Origin: Roseimaritima multifibrata
Lineage (GTDB): Bacteria > Planctomycetota > Planctomycetia > Pirellulales > Pirellulaceae
NCBI RefSeq assembly: GCF_007741495.1
Contig: NZ_CP036262.1
Span: 7,006,001 to 7,070,000, forward strand
Length of the DNA: 64,000 bases
Direction of reading: 5' to 3'
The translations under genes and the position numbers were made by a program. Under the pieces are notes generated by a model. That model did not search any database. It saw only the letters and a list, made by a program, of their open reading frames with translations, and was not told the DNA's origin. Of this stretch, positions 9,878-19,124 are shown piece by piece (the stretch's first letter is position 1; every line of letters begins with the position of its first letter).

Positions 9878-11348
9878 TGTTGAACCCTTCGAACATATCC
9901 ATTAAGGAGTTGACTATTTTAACGGTTGCTTCCTTTTCCACGTAGTTTGTTCCCAACCACGTTTCATAACCTCCCAAGCGATGTTGCTCGGGGGTCGGCA
10001 AGTATCCAAAAGACCCGCCGGCTAATTCAATCGTAAAGGTATCGGGAAAGGGACTGCGATCTTTAATTTCCAGGCCGGTCTCCGCAAACGTTTCAAACGG
10101 GACCGCCGCGATTCCTAATTCACCAATCTGAAAAGTTTGCAGCGGGACAGAAACCTGCTTGGGTGATTTCTCCAGAGAAGCAATTCGTCTTGCATAGCTT
10201 CGTTCACGTCGATGCCCAGCGGCTTTCTCGCCACGTTCATCCACCCCAGCCAAATAAGCTCGCATCTCTTCGGTTGGTTGGCGAACCTGCAACTCCAACT
10301 CCGTTTCCTTAGCCGCCAGTTTCACGTCGGTTCGAAATTCAATCTTCTCATGAGCTTCCGCGACGCGGCTGGCAACCTTGTTGGCAACCTCTTGCATTTT
10401 TTCGTAAGCGGCATACTTCGGTGAAGTCTTTGCAGCGAAATGAATGTTATTGACATCGCCACTTGTCCCGTTGGAAAGGATGCCAACAAACCGAGGCGTC
10501 TGCTCCTGTGCATTCAGTTTCTTTTCAATCAACTTCCCGAAATACCCAAAGTAGTCTGCGGAAATTTCACCATTGGGAACCCCGCCGACGTAATGCAGCG
10601 AATAATTCCCCAAGAGTGCGATCGGGCGTCCAGAAGTGCTTTGCACGGAAAGGAAACTGATCTCGGGATCGACCGGCCCAGCGGGTCGGTCCAACTGAGC
10701 ACTACCGCGAGGCGGATTCATACGCACCCGATCGATACCACCAAACGGGTTGGTCAATAGCGAAGCATCCTTAACGAACCAACGCCGATTGAAGACCTCC
10801 GAAGGTTCATCAATTTTCCCCCAACCGATCTGAGCCGGTTCGAGGTTCCCGAGTGCACGACGAACACCGTCGACAATCCGCTGAACCAAAAACGATTGGT
10901 AAGGATTCAATTCTTCCGGCGGTGCTCCAGCGATCCTGCGCGGCCCACGGGCGGTCGTCGCGGAGTGAGTATGCGTTGAAGCGGTCAGGACATGCGAACG
11001 TTCGATGCCTGTTTTTTCGGCAATCTGTTTTTTAGCTTCGTCAAAGACCTCACGAGGGATCCCGACATTATCGCAGATGACGAAGACCAGCTTTGTCGGC
11101 CCTTCCGCCAACACCAAGCATCGGGCGTGAAGTTCATCGTGGACCTGGGCTGCGGGAACGGGTTCCCAGTTGCCAACAATCATTTCGCCAAGCGGCGGGG
11201 TGATATTGCTGGTGGCTGCACCCGCCATCAAAACGCCCGCTTCTTCGGCCGCAGTTGCGCGAGCACAAAACAGCAGACACGCGACCACGGCTCCGCACAG
11301 CAAACCGACCTCAAGAGTGCGACGCGTCAAATCGACCAAACGATACAT
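9870..11348 (-). CDS. Neutral/alkaline ceramidase N-terminal domain protein
   Basis: I place the start at the ATG at 11346-11348, giving 492 residues that begin MYRLVDLTRRTLEVGLL and run into a clear signal peptide (GAVVACLLFCARATAA). An in-frame start at 11429 would add 27 residues that bury the signal. The mature part starts with AGAATSNITPPLG and contains CDNVGIPREVFDEAK and the metal-ligand-like THTHSATT motif, typical of neutral/alkaline non-lysosomal ceramidases. In planctomycetes such proteins are common and their substrates are untested; a cell-envelope or polymer-derived lipid or ester is possible. First gene of the ceramidase-sialidase-kinase unit. Confidence 0.8.
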   Translation of the reverse strand: MYRLVDLTRRTLEVGLLCGAVVACLLFCARATAAEEAGVLMAGAATSNITPPLGEMIVGNWEPVPAAQVHDELHARCLVLAEGPTKLVFVICDNVGIPREVFDEAKKQIAEKTGIERSHVLTASTHTHSATTARGPRRIAGAPPEELNPYQSFLVQRIVDGVRRALGNLEPAQIGWGKIDEPSEVFNRRWFVKDASLLTNPFGGIDRVRMNPPRGSAQLDRPAGPVDPEISFLSVQSTSGRPIALLGNYSLHYVGGVPNGEISADYFGYFGKLIEKKLNAQEQTPRFVGILSNGTSGDVNNIHFAAKTSPKYAAYEKMQEVANKVASRVAEAHEKIEFRTDVKLAAKETELELQVRQPTEEMRAYLAGVDERGEKAAGHRRERSYARRIASLEKSPKQVSVPLQTFQIGELGIAAVPFETFAETGLEIKDRSPFPDTFTIELAGGSFGYLPTPEQHRLGGYETWLGTNYVEKEATVKIVNSLMDMFEGFNNE

Positions 11349-11509
11349 AGTGCAGATCTCAAAGGAAGGCAGGAATGGACCGGTTTCGACAAAACCCGAA
11401 CCAACAAACAGGAAGGTTAAATAACGCAAACGCGGATAGGTATTGTAGCCCCACGCCCCTCCTGGTTGCCTGTTTTCTCCTTAAAATTTCACACACGCAC
11501 CACTTAAAT

Positions 11510-12868
11510 CTACCCCTGACGGGCTAAACGCGCCAATTGACCAAGCAGGGGAGACGTCATTGCACTGCTACCATCATCCGCGGTCATCTCGCCACGATAG
11601 ATTCGCAAAACTGCAGCATCCGCCAAGCTGACCATCCCCGATTCGTGTGCCGCATTCAGGATCGTTGAGGGCGGTTTCTGCTGCTCGATCACATTCCCCA
11701 GATCATCATCAACCTTAAGAATCTCTGACAGGCAGGTCAGACCGACAAAGCCATCATTGAAGCAGGCGGGACATCCCTGGCTGGTATACAGCTTGGGCGT
11801 CTGATCCCCCAGTCGCTTCGCAACGGCCGCCGAAACAGAAAGCGGTTCAGACACTTCGACTTCTTTTCGGCAATCTTGGCATAGCCGTCGAACCAATCGT
11901 TGGCAAACAACCCCGTTCAGGGCCGCCGCGAGGAATGGGGGGCTAACCCCGTAATGCCACATCCGCTCAATCGCATCGACCGCCGTCTTTGCATGAATGG
12001 TCGCGAGCACTAACTGCCCGCTGGTTCCCGCTCGCACCGCCGCCGTTGCGGTTTTTGGATCCCGGATTTCACCGATCATGATGACATCGGGGCTGTGCCG
12101 CATGACCGTCGACAGCAGGTCGGAAAAGTCAAGATCTTGCTTCAGATTCACCTGAGACTGCATCACTCCATCGATTGCATATTCCACAGGATCTTCGATG
12201 GAATGTATTTTTTTAGCACCATTGTGCAAGTGTCGCAGCGAGGCATAAAGCGTACTACTTTTTCCGCTTGCGACCGGGCCCGCGACCAGAATCAGGCCTG
12301 CTGCAGCGTCAAGCATCTCCAGCAAAGTCGATTCTTCTTGGGCGTCCATCCCCAGTTGCTGCACGCGTCGAACCGACACTTGCCGATCGAACAACCGAAC
12401 TGCCAAGTCCATTCCAAACAGCGTAGGGATCGTACTCAACCGCAGATCAACCTCGCGGCCTCGCGGCGTCTTAATCGCTGCCCGCCCTTCGGTTGGTCGC
12501 AGCAAGTCTCCTGCATCGCTCCCTCCAACGACTCGCAAATAGCCTTGCAGTCGCCGACCGTAGCTACGTGCCAATCGAGCCACCTGCTCGATCCGCCCCA
12601 TTCGCCGCACAGAAACGATCATGCTGTTTTCGGCATCGGAAAAAAACAGGTCACTGGCATGTCGCTCGACGGCCCATTCGATCAAATTCCCTGCATAAAC
12701 ATCCGGTGGAGAATGCTCCATTTCGCCTTCGACCGGAATAAAATCAATCGCCTCCGAAGTGTCCTCATTTGGTGATTCTTGATTCATGACTGCCGCGACT
12801 TTCCGGTTAGTGGTAACGGTCGAAGATGGAACGTCTATGAAGCGAGCTAGCGATACGGTGCACTCCAT
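11510..12868 (-). CDS. GspE/PilB-family secretion ATPase (orphan)
   Basis: The 452-residue product (425 if the ATG at 12787, MNQESPNED, is used) is a hexameric-type traffic ATPase of type II secretion/type IV pilus machines. It shows the Walker A GPVASGKSS (197-205), an Asp box around SIEDPVEY (223-230), the Walker B-like DVIMIGEIRD (261-270) and the His box ATIHA (289-293). Near the C-terminus are two CxxC pairs (CQDC and CPAC), the zinc-binding tetracysteine of GspE. The N-terminal N1E domain is shorter than in typical GspE proteins. No other secretion or pilus gene is nearby, so its partners lie elsewhere or it has a different job. Confidence 0.88.
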   Translation of the reverse strand: MECTVSLARFIDVPSSTVTTNRKVAAVMNQESPNEDTSEAIDFIPVEGEMEHSPPDVYAGNLIEWAVERHASDLFFSDAENSMIVSVRRMGRIEQVARLARSYGRRLQGYLRVVGGSDAGDLLRPTEGRAAIKTPRGREVDLRLSTIPTLFGMDLAVRLFDRQVSVRRVQQLGMDAQEESTLLEMLDAAAGLILVAGPVASGKSSTLYASLRHLHNGAKKIHSIEDPVEYAIDGVMQSQVNLKQDLDFSDLLSTVMRHSPDVIMIGEIRDPKTATAAVRAGTSGQLVLATIHAKTAVDAIERMWHYGVSPPFLAAALNGVVCQRLVRRLCQDCRKEVEVSEPLSVSAAVAKRLGDQTPKLYTSQGCPACFNDGFVGLTCLSEILKVDDDLGNVIEQQKPPSTILNAAHESGMVSLADAAVLRIYRGEMTADDGSSAMTSPLLGQLARLARQG

Positions 12869-12961
12869 CCAGCGTCGAATGACCGGATGGTACGTCCCTT
12901 TTTCTTTAAAACGAATCTTAAAGTTCGGTTTGCGAGCGGTCCCCTTTCCGCGAAAACAGCC

Positions 12962-13756
12962 TTAGGATTCCGCGGCAATTCGATGTTCAAAACGCTCGAT
13001 GTGAACGCATTTCCCTGTCTCGGTATCGACCTCCATCAGGACACCACACAGCCGCACATCGTCGGTAGCGACATGGTAGTGAACGGGTTCGAAACTAATT
13101 GCCGTCTTGAGCACGCGTTCGATATTACGACCAATGATACTCTCATAGGGCCCGCTCATCCCAAGGTCACATTGAAAACCTGTTCCCCCAGGGAAGATCG
13201 TTGTATCGGCAGTGGGGACATGGGTATGGGTCCCCAAAACGGCGGAGACACGGCCATCCAGGAAGCGTCCCATCAATTGTTTTTCACTTGTCGCTTCGGC
13301 GTGCATGTCAAGAATTCGCACTTTCACATCGTCTGGAATTTCCGCCAGAATGCGTTCCGCTGCGACAAAGGGACAATCGACCGGCCGCGTGTAGACGCGT
13401 CCTAACAGCGAGAAAATCGCGACCTGCGTTCCATCGCGAGCGGTGACCACGACCGACGTTTTGCCGGGCGACCCTTCAGGGAAGTTACCCGGTTTGACAA
13501 TACGGTCGCTTGTGTCCAAACGAGTATAGATCTCCCGCTTGCGGTAGACATGGTCTCCCATAGTGAATGCGTCGACGCCTGCTTTTAACAGGGCGTCGTA
13601 CTGCCGGATCGTCAGCCCCGAACCATCGGCGGCATTTTCAGCATTGGCGATGACCAAGTCCAGATTGTGTTGGGCGCGGATCGATTTCAAATCGCTCTTC
13701 ACCGCGGCAACCCCCGGTTTGCCAACGATATCCCCCAGGACCAGAATCCGGATCAA
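12962..13756 (-). CDS. ymdB: YmdB-family metallophosphoesterase
   Basis: The 264-residue product matches the TIGR00282/YmdB family, 2',3'-cyclic nucleotide phosphodiesterases that influence RNA turnover and multicellular behaviour in Bacillus. Visible motifs are LGDIVGKPG (D9), NAENA (E40, N41), MGDHVY (66-71), the DMHAEAT region and [10 protein letters not shown]. At the usual GNH metal-ligand position this protein has GDH (D68). Its ATG overlaps the stop of rny by 4 bp (13753-13756), the rny-ymdB order known from Firmicutes, which supports both calls. Confidence 0.9.
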   Translation of the reverse strand: MIRILVLGDIVGKPGVAAVKSDLKSIRAQHNLDLVIANAENAADGSGLTIRQYDALLKAGVDAFTMGDHVYRKREIYTRLDTSDRIVKPGNFPEGSPGKTSVVVTARDGTQVAIFSLLGRVYTRPVDCPFVAAERILAEIPDDVKVRILDMHAEATSEKQLMGRFLDGRVSAVLGTHTHVPTADTTIFPGGTGFQCDLGMSGPYESIIGRNIERVLKTAISFEPVHYHVATDDVRLCGVLMEVDTETGKCVHIERFEHRIAAES

Positions 13757-15315
13757 TGGGCGACCTCCGTGAAGCGGCTTTCCCGGACAACCGTGACTTT
13801 AATTTCCCCCGGAAACGTCAACTGCTGCTCGAACGCTTTGGCGATGTTTCGGCAGATCACGGCCGCTTTCGCGTCGTCGGTTTGCTGTGCACTAACAATC
13901 ACACGCAATTCACGACCAGCCTGAATTGCAAACGCCTGCTGAACGCCGGCGAACCCGGTTGCGATCGATTCCAGTTCTTCCATCCGTTTGACGTAGCGTT
14001 CCAGCGATTCACGGCGAGCCCCAGGGCGACTGGCACTGCAAGCGTCGGCGGTCGCCACCAACATCGTGTAAGGATATTCGGTGATGATTTCGTCATGGTG
14101 CCCAAAAGCGGCGTGCACCACTTCAGGTGGCTGATTGTGTCGTTTTAGCAAATCGGCCCCAATCTTTGGGTGCCCCCCTTCCAACTCATGATCCGCCGCC
14201 TTGCCAATATCGTGCAGCAATCCACAGTGCCGAGCCAAATCCCCATCCAGCCCGATCATTTCGGCCAGCATGCCCGAGATAAACGCAACCTCGACGCTAT
14301 GCCGAAGAACGTTCTGGCTATAGCTGGTGCGGAAATGCAGACGCCCCAGCATCTGAACCACCTTGGGCGGCAGCCCAGGAATATTGACCTCTTCGATCGC
14401 CTCCTGCCCTTTGGTGACAATAAAGGCATCGATCTCTTTCTGAGTCGCTTCGACGACTTCCTCGATCCGAGAGGGATGTATCCGGCCATCGGCGATCAGT
14501 TTATTCAACGACATCCTGCCGATTTCGCGTCGCACGGGATCAAATCCGCTGACGATCACAACGCCCGGCGTATCGTCGATAATGACATCCACTCCGGTCG
14601 CTTTTTCAAAGCTGCGGATGTTGCGACCTTCGCGACCAATGATCCGCCCCTTCATATCGTCGGTAGGAATATCGACGGTGCTGGTGGTCGATTCCGCCGT
14701 ATGGGCCGAAGCGTATCGCTGAAGCGCCGTCAGCAGGATTTCCCTCGCCTTACTATCGGCGATCTCCGTAACACGTCGCTCATGGCGCAGCACGATCGTG
14801 CCAACCTCTTGTTCCAATTCCTGCTGCAGGTTTTCCATCAACCGCGAAACCGCTTCCTCACGAGTCAAGCCGCTGACTTCCTGGAGTGCGGCGACCTGCT
14901 CTTTCGCTGCCGATTCCAGCTGCAGACGCTGCTTGCCGACGGTTTCCAACTGAGCGGTCAAGCGCTGCTGAGTGTTCTCCAATCCCCTTGCCTGCTTACG
15001 AAGACTCTCTTCATGAGCCACCAATTGCTCATGCTTTTGCTGAAGTTTTCGTTTATCGTTGCGAAGGTTTTCGCGAGCTTCAGAGATTTCCTTTTCCGCT
15101 TGGGATTTGATCATCATCGCGGCCTCTTTGGCTTCCAAAGCGGCTCGGTCTTTTAGGTTGGCCACTTCACCGCGGGCCAGTGTCAATATGCGTTCGCCTT
15201 CGCTTTCTGCGTCGCGTCGTTTGGTCGTTTGAACCCATTTTTGAATTCCCAGCGTCAAAAGGGAACCAAAAACGGTTGCGATCACCGCAGTGATCAGTGT
15301 CAGGGGGTCGAGCAT
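13753..15315 (-). CDS. rny: Ribonuclease Y
   Basis: The 520-residue product has the full RNase Y layout. An N-terminal membrane helix (about 3-25, [20 protein letters not shown]) anchors it to the inner membrane. A long Glu/Lys/Gln coiled coil covers about 30-205. A KH domain about 210-275 carries [13 protein letters not shown], and an HD domain has the catalytic LLHDIGKA with H368/D369. It is an endoribonuclease that starts mRNA decay. It is translated just ahead of ymdB (ATGA overlap). No other gene shares its upstream side: tilS diverges across about 200 bp. Confidence 0.97.
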   Translation of the reverse strand: MLDPLTLITAVIATVFGSLLTLGIQKWVQTTKRRDAESEGERILTLARGEVANLKDRAALEAKEAAMMIKSQAEKEISEARENLRNDKRKLQQKHEQLVAHEESLRKQARGLENTQQRLTAQLETVGKQRLQLESAAKEQVAALQEVSGLTREEAVSRLMENLQQELEQEVGTIVLRHERRVTEIADSKAREILLTALQRYASAHTAESTTSTVDIPTDDMKGRIIGREGRNIRSFEKATGVDVIIDDTPGVVIVSGFDPVRREIGRMSLNKLIADGRIHPSRIEEVVEATQKEIDAFIVTKGQEAIEEVNIPGLPPKVVQMLGRLHFRTSYSQNVLRHSVEVAFISGMLAEMIGLDGDLARHCGLLHDIGKAADHELEGGHPKIGADLLKRHNQPPEVVHAAFGHHDEIITEYPYTMLVATADACSASRPGARRESLERYVKRMEELESIATGFAGVQQAFAIQAGRELRVIVSAQQTDDAKAAVICRNIAKAFEQQLTFPGEIKVTVVRESRFTEVAH

Positions 15316-15517
15316 CTTGCGATCCTGTTATGTTAAAAGAATCGCCTGGAAACCGGGGCTGGAGTGCTGGAGTAAAATCGGAAAAGAGCTGGCTGCACCC
15401 AAAAAAAGAGGCTCGAGACCCGCGGGTGGATAACCTTACCTAACCAAACAAATAATCCCGGTCAGGGCAATTCGGTGATCTTTAAGATAGTAACAGTTGT
15501 GATAGCAGGCCGAAACA

Positions 15518-16576
15518 ATGGGGACCGAAAAGCCGTACAGGAACGCCATGCAACGTCTGGAACGGGCTTTAGTGAACAGCTGGGCCCCCTCCGAATGGAC
15601 GGCAGTTCCTCTGTTAGTCGCTGTTAGCGGAGGCGCTGACAGTGTCGCGTTGCTGATCGCATTGACAAATGTTCACCGGAAGCAGAGCGGCAAGGGTCCG
15701 CTAACAGTCGCCCACTACAACCATGCCCTTCGATCCGAAGCATCGGACCAAGACGCCCTTTTTGTACAGCGATTGGCCAACAAACTGGGCTGGCCGTGCG
15801 TGTCGACCAAAGGATCTGGCCCCCCCGCAGCCGACGAAGCCTCCCTCCGAAACCTGCGCTACGATTTCCTTGCGTCCCTAGCCCACCAGATAGGTGCCCG
15901 CTTTGTGGTCACCGGACATACCCAAGAGGACAACGTGGAAACGGTGCTCCACCACCTGTTCCGCGGCACGGGACCGGCCGGACTGGGGGGGGTACCTCGA
16001 ACGCGAGACCTGGCGGAAGACGTTCTGCTAATCCGCCCCCTCCTCAATGTCCCCAAATCAAACCTCCGAGAAGCCCTCACCGAAATCGGGCAGGAGTGGC
16101 GTGAAGATGCGACCAACCAAGAATCGATCTGGAAACGAAACTGGCTTCGCAATCAGCTGCTCCCCCAGATCGAAACCGAATACCCAGGAGCGAGCGACCG
16201 GATCGCGGCCCTTATCGACCAACAACAAACCCTGCTGCTAGGCCTGGAGCAACGGGCCTGCCAGTGGACAGATGCCTACATAACCGCTCAGCAGAATGCG
16301 ATCGTCATCCAGCGTCCCGGCGATGACGATCGTTTTTCAAGCATGCACGATCACCAAGCGATCCGCATCCATGCACTGCGAGGATTGTGGGACCAACAAG
16401 GCTGGCAGCGACAAGCGATGGCCCGGCAACACTGGGAACGGCTGTCGGAGGTTTTGGGACACCAAGCGGCCGAGACCTTTGATTTGCCCGGAGGCGTCCG
16501 AGCCTCCGCACGCGAAGGCGGTCCTCTGGAACTGCAACGACCAACGAATTTGGCTTCCCCCTCTCGTCAAGAATAA
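15518..16576 (+). CDS. tilS: tRNA(Ile)-lysidine synthase
   Basis: The 352-residue product has the N-type ATP pyrophosphatase P-loop VSGGADSVALL (SGGxDS at 37-42), followed by VAHYNHALR and FVVTGHTQEDNVETVLHHLFRGTG, all hallmarks of TilS. The enzyme adds lysine to C34 of tRNA-Ile(CAU) so that it reads AUA codons. The conserved WREDATNQ and RNWLRNQLLP stretches follow. It is slightly shorter than the E. coli enzyme (about 430), with a reduced C-terminal region. It diverges from rny and converges on the aminotransferase gene. Confidence 0.95.
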   Translation: MGTEKPYRNAMQRLERALVNSWAPSEWTAVPLLVAVSGGADSVALLIALTNVHRKQSGKGPLTVAHYNHALRSEASDQDALFVQRLANKLGWPCVSTKGSGPPAADEASLRNLRYDFLASLAHQIGARFVVTGHTQEDNVETVLHHLFRGTGPAGLGGVPRTRDLAEDVLLIRPLLNVPKSNLREALTEIGQEWREDATNQESIWKRNWLRNQLLPQIETEYPGASDRIAALIDQQQTLLLGLEQRACQWTDAYITAQQNAIVIQRPGDDDRFSSMHDHQAIRIHALRGLWDQQGWQRQAMARQHWERLSEVLGHQAAETFDLPGGVRASAREGGPLELQRPTNLASPSRQE

Positions 16577-16659
16577 GCGAGAGGGGGTTGTCGCGACCGT
16601 CGCAGGCGACGTGCAGTTTACTGGCGAGGGCGGTGCAGGCCTGCCCACGCTTTGGCGAG

Positions 16660-16694
16660 CGTAGCGACGAACCGGATGACCATCCGTCGCTACG
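16660..16694. terminator. Hairpin between convergent tilS and aminotransferase genes
   Basis: CGTAGCGACG (16660-16669) pairs perfectly with CGTCGCTACG (16685-16694), with a 15-nt loop that can itself fold (CGGAT/ATCCG). It sits between two convergent genes, so a role as a bidirectional terminator is plausible. There is no clean T-run, so it could instead be a dispersed repeat. Confidence 0.45.
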
Positions 16695-16709
16695 TTCCAG
16701 TCCGTTTCT

Positions 16710-18131
16710 TTATTCTGCCTCGCCCTTTGCGAGAACTCGATCCAGGATCTGGCAAGCTTGATCGATATGTTCGTTGGTCGCGATCGCCGGCGGCGGGAGG
16801 AATCGAATTCGCGTTGGCTGGGCACCGCAGATGAACCCCAACAAACCTTCGGTATAGAGCGTATCCAACAGAGCCTTTGCGGTTTCAAACTGGCCATCCC
16901 CTGGCGTGAAGGCGATCATCATCCCCTCACCGAATGGGCCGCTAATCTTGCCTGGATACTTCTTTGCCAACCCTTCCAGAGCAGCGGCAAAATAGCGATG
17001 CCGCTGCATATTGGCTCCGTCCTCACCGAAACAGTTGGCCTGCTGCAATTGATCCAGCATGGTCAATCCTGCTGCGATCGAAGCGGACGCACCGGTAAAG
17101 GTCTGACTAAGGATCGGCCCTTTCGGTTTAAAAGCCTCGCCGTACAAAGTGGCACAGACCTGCGTGATCTTGCCGACCGTCACAATATCGACCATCGATT
17201 CCAATCCGTAATGCTGAAAGGCATACGGTCGGCTAAGTCGCGAGAAAGCTTGCACTTCATCAAAGATGATCGGCACGCCCGCTTCCTTCAGCGGTCGACA
17301 AAGGGCCATCAGAAAATCGTGACTTCCCGAATAGTAGCCTCCTTCACCGGCAAACGGTTCGGCCCAAAAAGCCCCGTACCGCCCTGGATGGCGATTCAAC
17401 AGTCGCTTCAGTTCATCAACGGCCCGCTGCTGACTTCCTACCGGATCGGCCGGATCAAGAAACGGCAGATAGTCGACCTGCAACGCCAGAGGCAGCCCCT
17501 GACGGTAATTGGGTCGATCGGTGATCGCCGCCATCGCCAACGACCGTCCGGCAAATGCATTTTCAAATGCGATCACACGATCGGCCGGAGCGGCATGATG
17601 CAGCGCAATTTTAAGTGCATTCTCATTGGCCATCGCGCCGCTGGTACTTAGCATGCAGTGATCGAGAGCAGCAGATTCTTGCTGGCTATTCGGCTGGACA
17701 GCCCATTCCAACAGGCGTTCGCTCAGCACCATTCCGGGCGGATGTTGCTGAAGGTTTCCCTGCATCAACGTATCTTCAATCGCGGCGTCGACTGCCGCAT
17801 CCAGAATCGCCGGATGACTATGCCCCGCCCCATGGACGCCGATCCCGCCAATCATATCCAGTTTGACGCTTCCATCGGCCAATTCGACCCAAGGTCCATT
17901 TCCAATCCCGCTGGCAAGGTAGGGCCAGATCGGTTTCCCTCCACGCGAAGTCTCCAGCCGTTTCAGCATCGCTTCGTAACCGGCAAGCAGCGATTCCCGA
18001 GGCGGTCGGACCTCGGTCAGCGGAGCTCCATGTTCAGCCAAAGCCTCTTGCAACAAACGCTTGGCTTCAAGAACTCGAGGGTCGGCACGTAATTTTTCGG
18101 CCTGAAGTGAATCGGATGCAGTCACTGTCAC
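16710..18131 (-). CDS. PLP-dependent class III aminotransferase
   Basis: The 473-residue product fits class III (ornithine/acetylornithine/GABA-type) aminotransferases, which swap an amino group via pyridoxal phosphate. Visible are the cofactor-binding STSGAMANENALKIA (about 162-176), EPFAGEGGYY (258-267), FDEVQ (290-294) with the Asp that contacts the PLP ring, and the probable Schiff-base lysine K321 in VTVGKITQV. The usual 'K-G/A-L-G-G-G' context after this lysine is altered. The C-terminus has IRFLPPPAIATNEHID as in the family. The substrate cannot be told from sequence; no arginine or lysine pathway genes are adjacent. Confidence 0.85.
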   Translation of the reverse strand: MTVTASDSLQAEKLRADPRVLEAKRLLQEALAEHGAPLTEVRPPRESLLAGYEAMLKRLETSRGGKPIWPYLASGIGNGPWVELADGSVKLDMIGGIGVHGAGHSHPAILDAAVDAAIEDTLMQGNLQQHPPGMVLSERLLEWAVQPNSQQESAALDHCMLSTSGAMANENALKIALHHAAPADRVIAFENAFAGRSLAMAAITDRPNYRQGLPLALQVDYLPFLDPADPVGSQQRAVDELKRLLNRHPGRYGAFWAEPFAGEGGYYSGSHDFLMALCRPLKEAGVPIIFDEVQAFSRLSRPYAFQHYGLESMVDIVTVGKITQVCATLYGEAFKPKGPILSQTFTGASASIAAGLTMLDQLQQANCFGEDGANMQRHRYFAAALEGLAKKYPGKISGPFGEGMMIAFTPGDGQFETAKALLDTLYTEGLLGFICGAQPTRIRFLPPPAIATNEHIDQACQILDRVLAKGEAE

Positions 18132-18627
18132 GGCAATCTTCCGGTTTCAATCAATAGGGAGGGAAAGGCATTTTGCTGCCCCATCGTAATGCGGGCAGCC
18201 ACTTCCGTGAATCACTTGTGCCAAAACGAAAACCATCGGCCGCCTTTTCACTGGGCGGCTGATCGTTTCGGACGAAATCAAGGCGTCAATCCCGCTTCGA
18301 TTCATAGACAAGGGACAACGGACGTCTAAACAGAGACGAACCTAGCCGGGAAGGTTCAGCGCCCAGCCGAGACGGGCTGTCGTTTTAATCGGAAGCGGAG
18401 AAACATCGACAATCCGTGCAACGGCAAACCGGCGTCTGAGGCTCAAAACGATGCGTAATTGCCGTGCGGATTCCTAGCGGATCGGTGCAAGCCGACCGGC
18501 AAATCCATTGGGTTTTCTATGCGACTGCCGGACGGCTCGCGCCGTACCGCTAAGAAAGTAAACGGCACTGGGCTCGCGGCGTACCGCTAAGAAAGTAGAC
18601 GGCATTGGGCCTGCGCCGCTCCGGAAA
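18132..18627. other. Intergenic region with repeat DNA
   Basis: I see no convincing gene here. The stretch contains short GC-rich inverted pieces (for example GCCGCC 18239-18244 with GGCGGC 18254-18259) and the two-copy 37-bp repeat at 18534-18607. The aminotransferase promoter should lie just upstream of 18131. Confidence 0.55.
18534..18607. repeat. Tandem repeat, 2 x 37 bp, member of the dispersed family
   Basis: Two 37-bp units, 18534-18570 and 18571-18607, differ at three positions only. Each contains CCGCTAAGAAAGTA and starts GGCTCGCG. The same sequence recurs with several changes at 45778-45814, downstream of the methyltransferase gene, so it belongs to a dispersed intergenic repeat family. 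Confidence 0.85.
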
Positions 18628-19026
18628 TCACCTGCGACGGTTTTGGTCCCCGGGCGATTTGATGCGTTGCAGCCACCGGCCCACCGAGGCGCTCTTCTGA
18701 GGCTTTGGTTTTTCGGACCTTTTCATCCCTGGAATTGGATGCTCCGTCACTTTCGGACGTGCGTACTTCAATTCAACCTTGCACTTGGGGCAAAAGCAGG
18801 GAGGCTTACGCACCTTCGATTTGCACTGCGGGCAGAAGTATTCCGTTGTCGACTGCGCGGCCGCTTCGAACAGCCCTCCAACCGAACCGGCTTGAAACCA
18901 AGCCGAATCGTTTTTCCGGACCATTGTGCTTTGGCAGATAGAACCGTCACGAATCCGATCGAGTAGTGCAGTACTACTAATCGGCCCCAGTTCAGTTTCC
19001 GCTTGCTGAATAAACCACTCAGACAT
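18628..19026 (-). CDS. GYF-like domain and zinc-ribbon protein
   Basis: I start at the ATG at 19024-19026, giving 132 residues beginning MSEWFIQQAETELGPIS; an in-frame upstream extension of 30 residues has no domain content. Residues about 3-55 match the bacterial GYF_2 pattern (W-F ... G-P ... DGSICQSTMVRKNDSAWFQA). A zinc ribbon follows with FCPQC and CFCPKC, then a basic, disordered tail. GYF_2 modules are common in planctomycetes and probably bind peptides. It lies about 100 bp downstream of the isomerase gene on the same strand and may share its transcript. Function unknown. Confidence 0.72.
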   Translation of the reverse strand: MSEWFIQQAETELGPISSTALLDRIRDGSICQSTMVRKNDSAWFQAGSVGGLFEAAAQSTTEYFCPQCKSKVRKPPCFCPKCKVELKYARPKVTEHPIPGMKRSEKPKPQKSASVGRWLQRIKSPGDQNRRR

Positions 19027-19124
19027 TCCTGCAGCCGCTCTACTACGAGAACCGGATAGTCCCCCCTCCAAAGAAGGGCTTTCAATAAAAGTAAACGGTC
19101 GGAACAACAAAGGCAAGCTTTAAC

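Noticed and set aside
16577-16709. tRNA gene
   Set aside because: The hairpin is a single stem; no cloverleaf arms or T-loop consensus can be built.
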